From assembly GCA_018110905.1 (NCBI GenBank), contig JAGBAZ010000064.1, positions 1-63,248 on the forward strand: a stretch of 63,248 nucleotides of DNA, given 5' to 3'. The notes beneath the pieces were generated by a model. It was not told where the DNA came from and searched no databases. It saw nothing but the letters and a program-made list of their open reading frames with translations. Origin of the DNA: Oscillospiraceae bacterium (lineage in GTDB: Bacteria; Bacillota; Clostridia; Oscillospirales; Ruminococcaceae). Below are positions 34,128 to 42,734 of the stretch, piece by piece (within the stretch, counting starts at the first letter, position 1; each line of letters opens with the position of its first letter). The position numbers and the translations under genes were made by a program.

Positions 34128-36080
34128 ATGAAAAAAATTCTTAAAAAAATGCTTTGTTTTATTATGGCGATATTAATGGTTGCGGGATTTTTTCCTGTAA
34201 TCGCAGACGCGGAGGAAATCTCTGCGAAGGAGGTTGCTTCTGCAACGTTATCGGTTTCCACCGCAAAAGTTGGCGTTGGTGGTAATGTAAAAGTAACAAT
34301 AAGCCTTTCGGAAGGTTCCAACGTTGCAATGGCACAGTTTGCGGTAAAATATGATTCTTCGATTTTCAAGTTTGTTTCTGCTTCTTCAGGAGAAGTTATG
34401 GGCGATGTAACAACAAATTCCTATGAAGACGGAACGGTATATTTCGGTTGGGACGATCCGATCCCGGTCACCGCCGGCGGAACTATCCTTGAGCTTGTTT
34501 TCAGAGTTCTCGACAATGCCGATCTTGGCGAATATCCTGTTGAGATTGATACCGAGGAAGAATTTGTTTTTGCAGATGCAAATTCAAACGATCTCGATAT
34601 GAAAATCGAAAACGGAAAAATTGTGATAATCGACGGAATTTACGGTGACCTCAACGGCGATGAAGAAATAAATATAAAGGATACATATCTTGCCCGTCTT
34701 ATTGCCGCAAAACTTATAACACCGGAAGAGACCGATATGATTTTCGGCGATGTTGACCTTGACCATAAAATCACTGCGATTGATGCAAACCTTCTCCGTA
34801 AATATGCCGTAAAGCTTATTGAAAAGCTTCCGTATAGAAACGAAGAACCTGAAGATGAAAAGCCGACAACAGGTTCTGTTTACTGGCTCAACTTCAAACC
34901 CGAATCTGATGAAGTACTTAAAGAACTTGCAGCAAAATACACCGATGAAACCGGTGTTGAAGTAAAAATCGAAACTGCTGCTTCCGGTACTTATAACGAA
35001 ACTCTTACCAAAGAGATGGAAAAAGATGATGCACCAACCATTTTTGTTGTAAGTAAATTTGGTGCACCTATTTGGGGAGACTATTGCCTTGACTTAAAAG
35101 GAAGTCCGATAGCAGAGGAACTTATTACTGACGATTTTAATGTTTATTATGAAGATAAACTTGTTTCTATTGCTTATTGCTATGAATGCTACGGCATCAT
35201 TGTAAACAACGCTCTTCTTAAAGCTGCTGGCCACGATGTTTCCGAAATCACCAACTTTGAAACCCTCAAAGCTGTTGCAGAAGACATCACCGCTAACAAA
35301 GACACCCTCGGCTTCAGCGCATTCACTTCCTCAGGCATGGACGGTTCTTCCTCCTGGAGATTCACCGGCCACCTCATCAACCTCGAATATGTTTATGAAT
35401 ATCGTGATAACCCCGAAGCATGGGGCAACGGCACCTGTGGTCCTGCAACCCTTACCGGTAACTACATGAGCAACTACAAAGCTCTTTATGATCTTATGGT
35501 TGAAAACGCAACCGTTGACCGTAAAGAACTTGCAAACGGCGGCTTCGATGCTAACGCAGAATTTGCAAAAGGCAAAGCAGCATTCTATTGCAACGGTAGC
35601 TGGGAATATAGTTCTTTTGTAGGAAGAGGCATGAACTCTGATGATCTTTACATGATTCCTTATTACTGCGGTGTTGAAGGCGAAGAAAAAGCGGCTCTCA
35701 ACTGCGGCACTGAAAACTACTGGGCAATCAACGGAACCGCTTCCGAAGAAGATATCCAGGCAACCATGGACTTCCTCGTATGGCTCGTAACCGATGCAGA
35801 AGCTTCTGAAAAAGCTGTTGCAACTTTCGGCGTAATGCCCTATAAATCTGCTGCAGAATCCACCAACTCCTTCCTTGCACAGGCTAACGCATATCTTGCA
35901 GACGGGTGCTACAATTTCGATTGGGTCACTAACTTCCAGCCCAACGTTGACGATTATCGTGCAACCGCTGTAAACGCACTTAACGCTTACAACGCAGATC
36001 CTTCTGATGCAAACTGGGCAACTGTTGTAACCGCATTCATCGACGGTTGGGCAGAACAATATAAAAATGTTTATGATTAA
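34128..36080 (+). CDS. Secreted cohesin-dockerin-solute-binding protein fusion
   Basis: A 650-residue exported protein. Signal peptide with ADA cleavage near residue 28 and no lipobox Cys. Residues 35-170 have the cohesin fold pattern (ATLSVSTAKVGVGGNVKVTI, VKYDSSIFKFVSAS, LELVFRV). Residues 172-240 are a complete dockerin with two calcium loops, GDLNGDEEINIKD and GDVDLDHKITAID. Residues 260-650 are a family 1-type sugar-binding solute protein. No ABC permease is adjacent. The 3' half uses highly biased, expression-type codons. A secreted scaffold that presents a sugar-binding module is my reading. Confidence 0.8.
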   Translation: MKKILKKMLCFIMAILMVAGFFPVIADAEEISAKEVASATLSVSTAKVGVGGNVKVTISLSEGSNVAMAQFAVKYDSSIFKFVSASSGEVMGDVTTNSYEDGTVYFGWDDPIPVTAGGTILELVFRVLDNADLGEYPVEIDTEEEFVFADANSNDLDMKIENGKIVIIDGIYGDLNGDEEINIKDTYLARLIAAKLITPEETDMIFGDVDLDHKITAIDANLLRKYAVKLIEKLPYRNEEPEDEKPTTGSVYWLNFKPESDEVLKELAAKYTDETGVEVKIETAASGTYNETLTKEMEKDDAPTIFVVSKFGAPIWGDYCLDLKGSPIAEELITDDFNVYYEDKLVSIAYCYECYGIIVNNALLKAAGHDVSEITNFETLKAVAEDITANKDTLGFSAFTSSGMDGSSSWRFTGHLINLEYVYEYRDNPEAWGNGTCGPATLTGNYMSNYKALYDLMVENATVDRKELANGGFDANAEFAKGKAAFYCNGSWEYSSFVGRGMNSDDLYMIPYYCGVEGEEKAALNCGTENYWAINGTASEEDIQATMDFLVWLVTDAEASEKAVATFGVMPYKSAAESTNSFLAQANAYLADGCYNFDWVTNFQPNVDDYRATAVNALNAYNADPSDANWATVVTAFIDGWAEQYKNVYD

Positions 36081-36133
36081 TCATCAAATACGTCGTAAAG
36101 CTGATTGATAGTCTTCCGATAAAATGAAAAACA

Positions 36134-36167
36134 AAAAATCCCTTGGAAATTCCAAGGGATTTTTTTA
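36134..36167. terminator. Bidirectional terminator
   Basis: AATCCCTTGGAA / TTCCAAGGGATT with flanking A and T runs between converging genes. Confidence 0.92.
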
Positions 36168-37103
36168 TAACAACTTTTCCTCAATTATATATTTCGGTCT
36201 GTGTTTAGCTTCAAGATAAGCCCTGCAAACGTATTGCCCGACAACGCCGAGTGCGGTAAGGTTGATTCCGGTGCAAAGGAAAACGGAGGCGACTATCCAG
36301 CCGGTTGTGCCTTTGAGCACGCCGAAAATCGTGAGCACCAAAAGAACAAGCATCGCGACCACGGAAAATCCCGCAATGAGCACGCCTGCAAAAAGTATCA
36401 TATCAACGGGCTTTACGCTGAAAGAAGTGATTCCGTTCCATGCAAGATCAATCATCTTTCCAACGCTGTATTTGCTTTCGCCCGCAAAACGCTCCCTACG
36501 TTCATAATAAACTTTTGCGGTTTTAAAACCAAGCATCGGCACCATTCCGCGAAGAAAAAGGTTGGTTTCATCGAATTCCGAAAGCGCTTCAAGAGCTTTT
36601 TTGCTCATAAGGCGATAATCCGCATGGTTGAAGATGATATGCGTTCCGAAAAACTCCATAAGGCGGTAATAACCTTCGGCGGTAAAACGCTTCATAAAGC
36701 GGTCGGTGCTGCGTTTGTTACGGACTCCGTAAACAATGTCGCAGCCTTCGCCGAATTTTTCAACCATTTCGTCAATGGCGTCAATATCGTCCTGAAGGTC
36801 CGCATCAACGGAAATTGCCGCATCGCAAAGTTCCTTTGCTTCCATAAGTCCCGCAAGAAGGGCGTTCTGGTGCCCGCGGTTTCTGCTGAGTTTTATTCCG
36901 CAGAAAATCTCGTTTTTTTCATGCGCTTCGCAGATTGTTTCCCATGTATCGTCAAAGGAGCCGTCGTCAACAAAAAGCACTCTGCTTTTTTTGGAAATCA
37001 TTTTCCGCTCGATAAGACTTTCGTATTTTTTTGTCATGACCCGGATTGTTTCGGGCAAAACTTTTTCCTCGTTGTAACAGGGGATTACGGTATAAAGTAT
37101 CAT
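36165..37103 (-). CDS. Polyisoprenyl-phosphate glycosyltransferase (GtrB/CsbB-like)
   Basis: A 312-residue GT-A glycosyltransferase family 2 enzyme. The catalytic pattern is VIPCYNEE, VDDGSFDDTW and SVDADLQDD; residues 165-215 give the FLRGMVPMLGFK region. Two C-terminal transmembrane helices (about 230-252 and 262-285) anchor it, as in DPM1/GtrB. It loads a sugar onto undecaprenyl phosphate; a GtrA flippase partner lies at 38131. Its ATG overlaps the pseudouridine synthase stop by four bases, so the two are cotranslated. Confidence 0.88.
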   Translation of the reverse strand: MILYTVIPCYNEEKVLPETIRVMTKKYESLIERKMISKKSRVLFVDDGSFDDTWETICEAHEKNEIFCGIKLSRNRGHQNALLAGLMEAKELCDAAISVDADLQDDIDAIDEMVEKFGEGCDIVYGVRNKRSTDRFMKRFTAEGYYRLMEFFGTHIIFNHADYRLMSKKALEALSEFDETNLFLRGMVPMLGFKTAKVYYERRERFAGESKYSVGKMIDLAWNGITSFSVKPVDMILFAGVLIAGFSVVAMLVLLVLTIFGVLKGTTGWIVASVFLCTGINLTALGVVGQYVCRAYLEAKHRPKYIIEEKLL

Positions 37104-37807
37104 TCATTCACCTTGCTTTCAATCAAAGCCAATTCTTCATTGGTAAGTTCCCGGCATTCGCCCGGAAGAAGATTTTTCGGAAGGGAAAACCCGCCCATGG
37201 AAAGGCGGTGAAGTTCCGTGACTTTTGCGCCGAAACAGCCGAACATTCTTTTGATCTGGTGATATCGCCCCTCGGAAAGGGTTACTTCACAGGTAAAATC
37301 ACCGGTTTTCAGGAGTTTTGCGGATTTGCAGATTCCGTCTGAAAGTTCAATTCCGTTTTCAAAACCCGCTTCCATTTCGTCCGTTACAGGAAGGTCGATG
37401 GTAACGGCGTATTTTTTCGGAACGTGTTTTCTCGGCGCAAGGATACGGTGGGCAAAATCGCCGTCATCGGTAATTATCATAAGCCCGGTGGTATCTTTGT
37501 CCAGCCTTCCGGCGGGGAAAATCCCGTTTCGGAAAAATTCCGGAGGAACAAGTTCAATAACGGTTTTCTGCTCCGGGTCTTCCGTTGCGGAAACATAGCC
37601 TTTCGGTTTATTGAGCACAATATATATGTGCGCATTTCCGCTTATTTTGTTGCAGCCAAGAAAAATTTCGTCGTTTTCGCCAACTTTAAAGTCGGAAGAA
37701 CGTATAATTTTACCGGAAACCGTAACTTTTCCTGCGGAAATTGCCGCCTTTGCGTCCTTTCGCGAGATTCCGGTTCTGTTTGAGATGATTTTATCAAGTC
37801 TTTCCAA
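37100..37807 (-). CDS. RsuA-family 16S rRNA pseudouridine synthase
   Basis: A 235-residue enzyme: an S4 RNA-binding domain (about 1-60: LDKIISNRTGISRKDAKAAISAGKV) and a RsuA/RluB-type catalytic domain with GRLDKDTTGLMIITDDG, where the Asp is the catalytic residue. The likely start is TTG at 37807: GGAGG lies eight bases upstream and the S4 domain starts there. The longer frame (to 37843) runs through the ribosome site. It overlaps the glycosyltransferase by four bases, an odd pairing of functions. Confidence 0.88.
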   Translation of the reverse strand: MERLDKIISNRTGISRKDAKAAISAGKVTVSGKIIRSSDFKVGENDEIFLGCNKISGNAHIYIVLNKPKGYVSATEDPEQKTVIELVPPEFFRNGIFPAGRLDKDTTGLMIITDDGDFAHRILAPRKHVPKKYAVTIDLPVTDEMEAGFENGIELSDGICKSAKLLKTGDFTCEVTLSEGRYHQIKRMFGCFGAKVTELHRLSMGGFSLPKNLLPGECRELTNEELALIESKVNE

Positions 37808-37860
37808 AAAACGTTCCTCCTTTCGGGAAAAATGGTCGGGCAAAATAATTGTAATGAAAA

Positions 37861-37891
37861 CTGTTGCTGCCTCCGAAGGTGGCAGCGACAG
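37861..37891. repeat. Hairpin repeat A
   Basis: CTGTTGCTGCC / GGCAGCGACAG with a nine-base centre, first of three hairpins in the 37808-38130 gap, which holds no gene. Confidence 0.65.
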
Positions 37892-37932
37892 TCGGAAATG
37901 GAAAACTCAATTCGTTTGGTGGAGAGTTTATT

Positions 37933-37984
37933 CCCCCTTATTTTAAGGGGGAGTCGCTTGCGGGAGCAAGCGGGTAGGGGATAA
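37933..37984. repeat. Two-hairpin palindromic repeat (solo copy)
   Basis: CCCCCTTA-TTT-TAAGGGGG (37933-37951), then CGCTTGC-GGGA-GCAAGCG (37955-37972), then a G-rich tail GGTAGGGGAT. Same order of parts as 30909-30957 and 47115-47160. Confidence 0.8.
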
Positions 37985-38001
37985 AACTTTTCTTTTCAGG
38001 C

Positions 38002-38041
38002 ACAACCCGGTTTCTTTTGGTTGCAAAAGAAATGGGGTTGT
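38002..38041. repeat. Long imperfect hairpin
   Basis: ACAACCC and TTTCTTTTG pair with CAAAAGAAA and GGGTTGT around the loop GTTG, giving 16 pairs with a small internal bulge. It lies directly after the solo two-hairpin repeat. Confidence 0.75.
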
Positions 38042-38070
38042 ATATTAAAAAGATTCAATTCAGTAATCTA

Positions 38071-38099
38071 TTGCTTTTCTCCACGATAAGTTATAGAAT
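38071..38099 (+). promoter_or_regulatory. Probable promoter of the GtrA-like gene
   Basis: TTGCTT, 17-base spacer, TAGAAT, 32 bases before the ATG at 38131. Confidence 0.45.
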
Positions 38100-38130
38100 A
38101 GAAAAGTAATTTTTATAAAAAGGAAATGCC

Positions 38131-38580
38131 ATGTTAAAAAAATTCTTTGAACTTCTTAAAAAAGGCGACCTGAAAGGTCTTTTGCTTGAACCGACGGAAG
38201 ATACTTTTCTCCAGTTCTTCCGCTATATTTTCGTCGGCGGAGCAAGTTTTGTTGCCGATTACGTTCTTCTTCATATAATAACCGAACTTGGTGTCTATTA
38301 CCTTATTTCCGGGATAATATCATTTATTGCCGGCCTTTGCGTAAATTATGCCCTTTCAAAATTTCTTGTTTTCAGCAAAAAAACAACCGGCGCGGAAAAG
38401 GCAAAGGAATTTTCTGTTTTCGCAATAATCGCCGTTTTCGGTCTTGGGCTTACCGAACTTCTTATGTGGGTTTTTACCGAAAAACTTGGCTGGTATTATA
38501 TGATTTCAAAAGCCTTTGCGGCGGGTATCGTCCTTTTCTGGAACTTCTTTATGAAAAAGATTCTTCTTTACAGAAAATAA
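38131..38580 (+). CDS. GtrA family membrane protein
   Basis: A 149-residue protein with four transmembrane helices. The FFRYIFVGGASFVADYVLLHI opening and the later NYALSKFLVF and ISKAFAAGIVLFWNFF helices are the GtrA/PF04138 pattern, a proposed flippase of polyprenyl-linked sugars for cell-wall or teichoic-acid decoration. AAGGAA precedes the ATG by eight bases. It lies near, but divergent from, the GtrB-like glycosyltransferase at 36165, its natural partner. Confidence 0.85.
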   Translation: MLKKFFELLKKGDLKGLLLEPTEDTFLQFFRYIFVGGASFVADYVLLHIITELGVYYLISGIISFIAGLCVNYALSKFLVFSKKTTGAEKAKEFSVFAIIAVFGLGLTELLMWVFTEKLGWYYMISKAFAAGIVLFWNFFMKKILLYRK

Positions 38581-38588
38581 AATTTTAT

Positions 38589-38618
38589 CGGCGGTCAGTT
38601 TTGACCGCCGATTTTTTT
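38589..38618. terminator. Terminator
   Basis: CGGCGGTCA / TGACCGCCG with loop GTTT then seven T; also serves the convergent gene. Confidence 0.88.
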
Positions 38619-39078
38619 ATTTTTCAATGATGCCGAGAAGCATGTTTTGAAAATCTTTGTTGATTGGGATAAGCATTGCGCCGTTTTTAAGCCGAACATC
38701 AACAAAATCTCCGTTGACGCAATAAATATAATATCCTTCTTCATCGTTGGTAAAAGAACCGTAAATGATAATATCTGTGCGGATTTCTTTTGGAGAAAGG
38801 CTGAATCTGTCGCCGAAGTCAAGAAAAAATCCGGAAGAAACAAGTACTCTGTGAAGTTCTTTTATCTGTTCGCGGTCAAGTTTATAGGTTTCGGAAGAGA
38901 TGGTTTCTCCGGTAAAAGCGTCTTCATGCTGAACAGTTGCATTGACATAATCAGCTTCATCAAGTTTTGCAATGAATTCAATATCGGCGCCGGTAATGTG
39001 CATATAAGAGAACCAGCAAATCGCGCCAAAAAACAAAATAACAAAAGAAATGATTCCTATAATATGTTTTTTCGACAT
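38617..39078 (-). CDS. Membrane-anchored hypothetical protein
   Basis: I do not recognise a family. The 153-residue product has one N-terminal helix (IIGIISFVILFFGAICWFSY) and an extracellular domain of short strands (VNATVQHEDAFTGETISSETYKL, IIIYGSF, GYYIYCVNGDFVDV). The start is the ATG at 39078, with GGGAG seven bases upstream; the GTG at 39093 lies in that ribosome site. It points leftward into a terminator shared with GtrA. Its DNA strand is opposite to gtrA and it is separate from guaD. Confidence 0.65.
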   Translation of the reverse strand: MSKKHIIGIISFVILFFGAICWFSYMHITGADIEFIAKLDEADYVNATVQHEDAFTGETISSETYKLDREQIKELHRVLVSSGFFLDFGDRFSLSPKEIRTDIIIYGSFTNDEEGYYIYCVNGDFVDVRLKNGAMLIPINKDFQNMLLGIIEK

Positions 39079-39137
39079 TGCATCAACTCCCACGATAGTT
39101 TTACTGGATAAAGGCTAAAAAGAAAAAATGCAATAAA

Positions 39138-40418
39138 TCAGTCGATTTCAATTTTCTTTCCCGCAACGCATTTTGCGACGATTTTGCTGTTGGTATAAAG
39201 ATAACAAAGTCTTTCAAAACGGTCATGCATGGAAAGTTTTTTCGGGGTATAAAGGGCGGAATCGTCGATTACAACCGCGTCCATTTCAAAACCTTCCTCG
39301 AATGCGCCGACTTTTCCGAAAAAGCTTCCTCCTCCTCTGGTTGCCATATAAAAAGCTTCGGCAACGGAAAGGGGTTTAAGGTTCTGGTCAACAAGTCTCC
39401 AGCGGAGTTTTGATGCAACAACAGAATCGGTTATCGCCCGGAAAATCGAAAGGGTGCTTCCGCCGGCAAGGTCGCTTCCAAGACCGATTTTAAGCCCGCG
39501 TTCGAGATATTTGCGTGCCGGAGCAATTCCGGTTGCAACGTTCATGTTGGATTGGGGACAAAGACAGATCCATACTCCGCGCTTTTCGATAAGCTCAAGT
39601 TCCTCATCGGAAGAATAAACGCAGTGCGCCATAATGGTGGGGCAGTTTTCACCGCCGAAAAGTCCGAATTTATCATAAGCCTCGCCGTAAAACTCGGTAT
39701 CCGGACAAAGCTCCTTTACCCAGGCGATTTCTCCCTGATTTTCGGAAAGGTGGCTTTGCATGGCAACGCCGTATTTTTTCTGGATCTCTCCGAGTTTTGC
39801 CATAACTTCGTCGGAACAGGTCGGAGTGAAGCGGGGAGTAAGAATGGGTTTTGTATTCTCAAATTTATCAATGGTTTCCGAAACCCATTTTTCTGTGTCG
39901 TTTCCGGAAACCTCCGCGCTTTCTTCGCGGATATAATCCGGGCAGTTGCGGTCCATATTCACTTTTCCGACGTAGGTTTTAAGACCGGTTTTGTCGAGCA
40001 TTTCCATCAAAAGCTCGGTTGCCGGAACGTGTTTCGAAGCAAAAATCGAAGCTCTGGTGGTTGCGCTTTTCCGAAGATCGCGGACAAAACAGGAATAGGC
40101 TTTTTCCGCATATTCAAGGTCGGCAAAAGCGGCTTCCTCCGGGAAAGCATATTTTTCAAGCCAACCCAAAAGTTCTTCGTCCATGCCGGTTCCGATATAG
40201 GAATACTGTGCTGTGTGAACATGAAGATCGGAAAAACCGGGGATTATTATTTTATCGCCGAAATCGGTAAGCTCCGCGTTTTTCCAATCTTCCGGAAGTT
40301 CTTTGAAAACGCCTTTGCAGATTCCGTTTTCGCAAAGGACCCAGCTGTTTTCAAAGATCTCAAGCTCTCTTTTTTCGTTTGTATGATAAATCTGGCCTTT
40401 CCAGGCAAAACGGTTCAT
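39138..40418 (-). CDS. guaD: Guanine deaminase
   Basis: A 426-residue amidohydrolase that converts guanine to xanthine. The metal motif GFSDLHVHTAQY (guanine-deaminase signature HVHxxQ), the HLSEN His, the HCVY His and the catalytic Asp in LGSDLAGG are all present, plus the late MATRGGGSFFG region. The length is normal. A weak AGAAGA is the only ribosome-site candidate. It lies 18 bp after ygiQ and probably shares its transcript; purine salvage is the likely role. Confidence 0.9.
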   Translation of the reverse strand: MNRFAWKGQIYHTNEKRELEIFENSWVLCENGICKGVFKELPEDWKNAELTDFGDKIIIPGFSDLHVHTAQYSYIGTGMDEELLGWLEKYAFPEEAAFADLEYAEKAYSCFVRDLRKSATTRASIFASKHVPATELLMEMLDKTGLKTYVGKVNMDRNCPDYIREESAEVSGNDTEKWVSETIDKFENTKPILTPRFTPTCSDEVMAKLGEIQKKYGVAMQSHLSENQGEIAWVKELCPDTEFYGEAYDKFGLFGGENCPTIMAHCVYSSDEELELIEKRGVWICLCPQSNMNVATGIAPARKYLERGLKIGLGSDLAGGSTLSIFRAITDSVVASKLRWRLVDQNLKPLSVAEAFYMATRGGGSFFGKVGAFEEGFEMDAVVIDDSALYTPKKLSMHDRFERLCYLYTNSKIVAKCVAGKKIEID

Positions 40419-40436
40419 TATATTATCTTCTTTCTG

Positions 40437-42350
40437 TTATTTAACTCTCTTCGGTTTTTTGGATTTTCCGGAAAGCTTCGGTTTTTTGTGTTTTCCAAGG
40501 GGTTTCTTTTCGCTGTAAACAACCTTGGTTCCGTTTTTCTCCGCAATGTTTTTTGCACGGAAATCTTCCCGAACAAGGCAATCCGGACCGTTTCCGATAA
40601 GTTCTTCCTTGTGCGCTTTGCGAAGAGCTTTTCTTACCATATCCGCGTTTTCCGGGATATAATACTGCAAAAGAGCACGCTGAAGAGCCTTGTCCTCGGA
40701 ATTGGTCGGAACATAAACTTCCTTCATGGTGTAGGGGTCAAGTCCGGTGTAGAACATACAGGTGGAAACCGTTCCGGGCGTGGGATAAAAATCCTGAACC
40801 TGTTCCGGACGGATATCGTGTTTTTTAAGGAACTGGGCAACCGCAACGGCATCTTTAATGGTGCTTCCCGGGTGGGAGGACATAAGATAGGGAACGAGAT
40901 ACTGTTCTTTTCCTGCGGAGCGGGTAAGTTCCATAAATCTCTTCTGGAATTTTTCAAAAACGTCAATATGGGGCTTGCCCATCATATCAAGAACCCCTGC
41001 GCTGCAATGTTCCGGAGCAACTTTAAGGTGTCCGCTGACGTGATATCTTACAAGGTCTTTGAAGAATCTGTCGTCCTTGTCCGCCATAACGTAGTCATAA
41101 CGGATTCCGCTGCGGATAAAAACGGCTTTAACTCTCGGAAGAGAACGAAGTTCCCGGAGAATTTCAAGATATTCGCTGTGGTCTGCAATAAGATTGGGGC
41201 AGGGAGTTGGCGCAAGGCATTTTTTGCCGGCGCAAAGTCCGAGCTTTTTCTGCTTTTCACAGGCGGGATTGCGGAAGTTTGCGGAAGGACCGCCAACGTC
41301 GTGGATATATCCTTTAAAACGGGGATCCGCGGTAAGTATCTTTGCTTCTTCCATAATGGATTCGCGGCTTCTGCTGGTGACGTATCTTCCCTGATGGAAA
41401 GCAAGGGCGCAGAAGTTGCAGCCGCCGAAGCATCCGCGGTTGTGGTTGATGGAAAAAAGAACTTCCTCAATGGCGGGAACGCCGCCCATTTTCTGATACA
41501 TGGGGTGGAAATCGCGCATATAGGGAAGAGCAAAAACCTCGTCCAGTTCCTCCTGATTAAGAGGAGCGGAAGGCGGGTTCTGAACAAGCATTATGTTCCC
41601 GTGGCGCTGGATTATCTTTTTGCCGCGGATATGGTCCTGCTCGTCCTGCTGTTTTCTGGTGGCTATGGCGTATTCTTTTTTATCGGCGGAAACTTTCTCA
41701 AAGGAAGGACATTCAACCGCCGGACCGGGTTCATATTCGTTTACAGGAACGGCGTAGCAGGTTCCGCGGATATCGGTCATGGTAACGGGGTATTCGCCGT
41801 TATTGAGTCTTTCGGCAATTTCAAGGGTCTGGTGTTCTCCCATGCCGTAAGAAAGCAGATCCGCTCCGGAATCAAAAAGAACCGAAGGCATGACCTTGTT
41901 TTCCCAATAATCATAATGTGCGAAGCGGCGGAGAGAAGCTTCGATTCCGCCGATGATAACCGGAACATCGGGATAAATTGATTTTATCTTTTTGCTGTAA
42001 ACGGTAACCGCCCTGTCCGGACGAAGTCCCGCTTTTTTGCCCGGGGAATAAGCGTCATCGCGGCGTTTGCGCTTTGCAACGGTATAGTGTGCGACCATGG
42101 AGTCGATGTTACCTGCGGAAACAAGGAAACCAAGGCGCGGTTTTCCGAAGCGGGTGAAATCATAATTGCTTTTCCAATCCGGCTGGGCAAGAATTGCAAC
42201 TCTGTAGCCTCTGCTTTCAAGCAGGCGGGAAAGAATTGCCGGACCGAAGGAAGGGTGGTCAACATAAGCGTCGCCGGTTACGAAGACAAAATCAACTTCG
42301 TCCCAGCCGCGTTTTTTCATATCTTCTTTATTAACGGGCAAAAAAGGCAT
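40437..42350 (-). CDS. YgiQ family radical SAM protein
   Basis: A 637-residue protein with a B12-binding-like N-terminal domain (UPF0313) and a radical SAM core: RGCFGGCNFCALA supplies the CxxxCxxC cluster motif near residue 310. The YGMGEHQTLEIAERL, GGIEASLRRFAHYDYW and HVSGHLKVAPEHC segments identify YgiQ. The function is unknown; it is widespread in anaerobes. A basic, Lys-rich C-terminal tail follows residue 600. GGAGGT precedes the ATG by seven bases. Confidence 0.9.
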   Translation of the reverse strand: MPFLPVNKEDMKKRGWDEVDFVFVTGDAYVDHPSFGPAILSRLLESRGYRVAILAQPDWKSNYDFTRFGKPRLGFLVSAGNIDSMVAHYTVAKRKRRDDAYSPGKKAGLRPDRAVTVYSKKIKSIYPDVPVIIGGIEASLRRFAHYDYWENKVMPSVLFDSGADLLSYGMGEHQTLEIAERLNNGEYPVTMTDIRGTCYAVPVNEYEPGPAVECPSFEKVSADKKEYAIATRKQQDEQDHIRGKKIIQRHGNIMLVQNPPSAPLNQEELDEVFALPYMRDFHPMYQKMGGVPAIEEVLFSINHNRGCFGGCNFCALAFHQGRYVTSRSRESIMEEAKILTADPRFKGYIHDVGGPSANFRNPACEKQKKLGLCAGKKCLAPTPCPNLIADHSEYLEILRELRSLPRVKAVFIRSGIRYDYVMADKDDRFFKDLVRYHVSGHLKVAPEHCSAGVLDMMGKPHIDVFEKFQKRFMELTRSAGKEQYLVPYLMSSHPGSTIKDAVAVAQFLKKHDIRPEQVQDFYPTPGTVSTCMFYTGLDPYTMKEVYVPTNSEDKALQRALLQYYIPENADMVRKALRKAHKEELIGNGPDCLVREDFRAKNIAEKNGTKVVYSEKKPLGKHKKPKLSGKSKKPKRVK

Positions 42351-42462
42351 TCCGATACCTCCAAAACATACTAAATCAATTATATTTTATCATAAAACTA
42401 TTAAATATAAAAGAGTTTTTTAACGCAATTTCAATCTTAAAACACTCTTAACAGAAAATTCA

Positions 42463-42491
42463 TTGACTTGACGCAAAAAAGGGAATAAACT
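42463..42491 (+). promoter_or_regulatory. Sigma-A promoter
   Basis: TTGACT, 17-base spacer, TAAACT, 31 bases before the ATG at 42522. Confidence 0.7.
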
Positions 42492-42521
42492 GTTTACAGA
42501 AACAAAAAGGAGGCTTTTTCG

Positions 42522-42734
42522 ATGAAAAAGATTTTTTCTGCGCTTTGCGCTTTTACAATGAGTTTTTTGTTTTCCGTAACTTCCTTTGCCGGTGCTCCGA
42601 TGCTTTTTGAAAAGGAAAGCGAAATAATCAACACCGGCGGCGAAGGCCTTGGCCTTATGATCGGTGCGGGCGTTCTTGCGGTTCTTGCAATTGGCGGAAT
42701 AATTTTCTTCTTTGCGACCGGTAAAAAGAAATGA
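42522..42734 (+). CDS. Small secreted/membrane protein, 70 aa
   Basis: A 70-residue protein with a signal peptide (MKKIFSALCAFTMSFLFSVTSFA) and a C-terminal transmembrane helix (LMIGAGVLAVLAIGGIIFFFA) followed by a Lys tail, leaving only about 20 exposed residues (APMLFEKESEIINTGG). I do not recognise a family. AGGAGG lies eight bases before the ATG. Its last codons overlap the GNAT start as ATGA, so it is coupled to the acetyltransferase. Confidence 0.65.
   Translation: MKKIFSALCAFTMSFLFSVTSFAGAPMLFEKESEIINTGGEGLGLMIGAGVLAVLAIGGIIFFFATGKKK

Noticed and set aside
39552..41981. Long open frame (809 codons) opposite guaD and ygiQ
   Set aside because: It is antisense to two clearly recognised enzymes; its Phe/Lys/Gly-rich composition is the mirror of the GAA/TTC-rich codon use of the minus strand.
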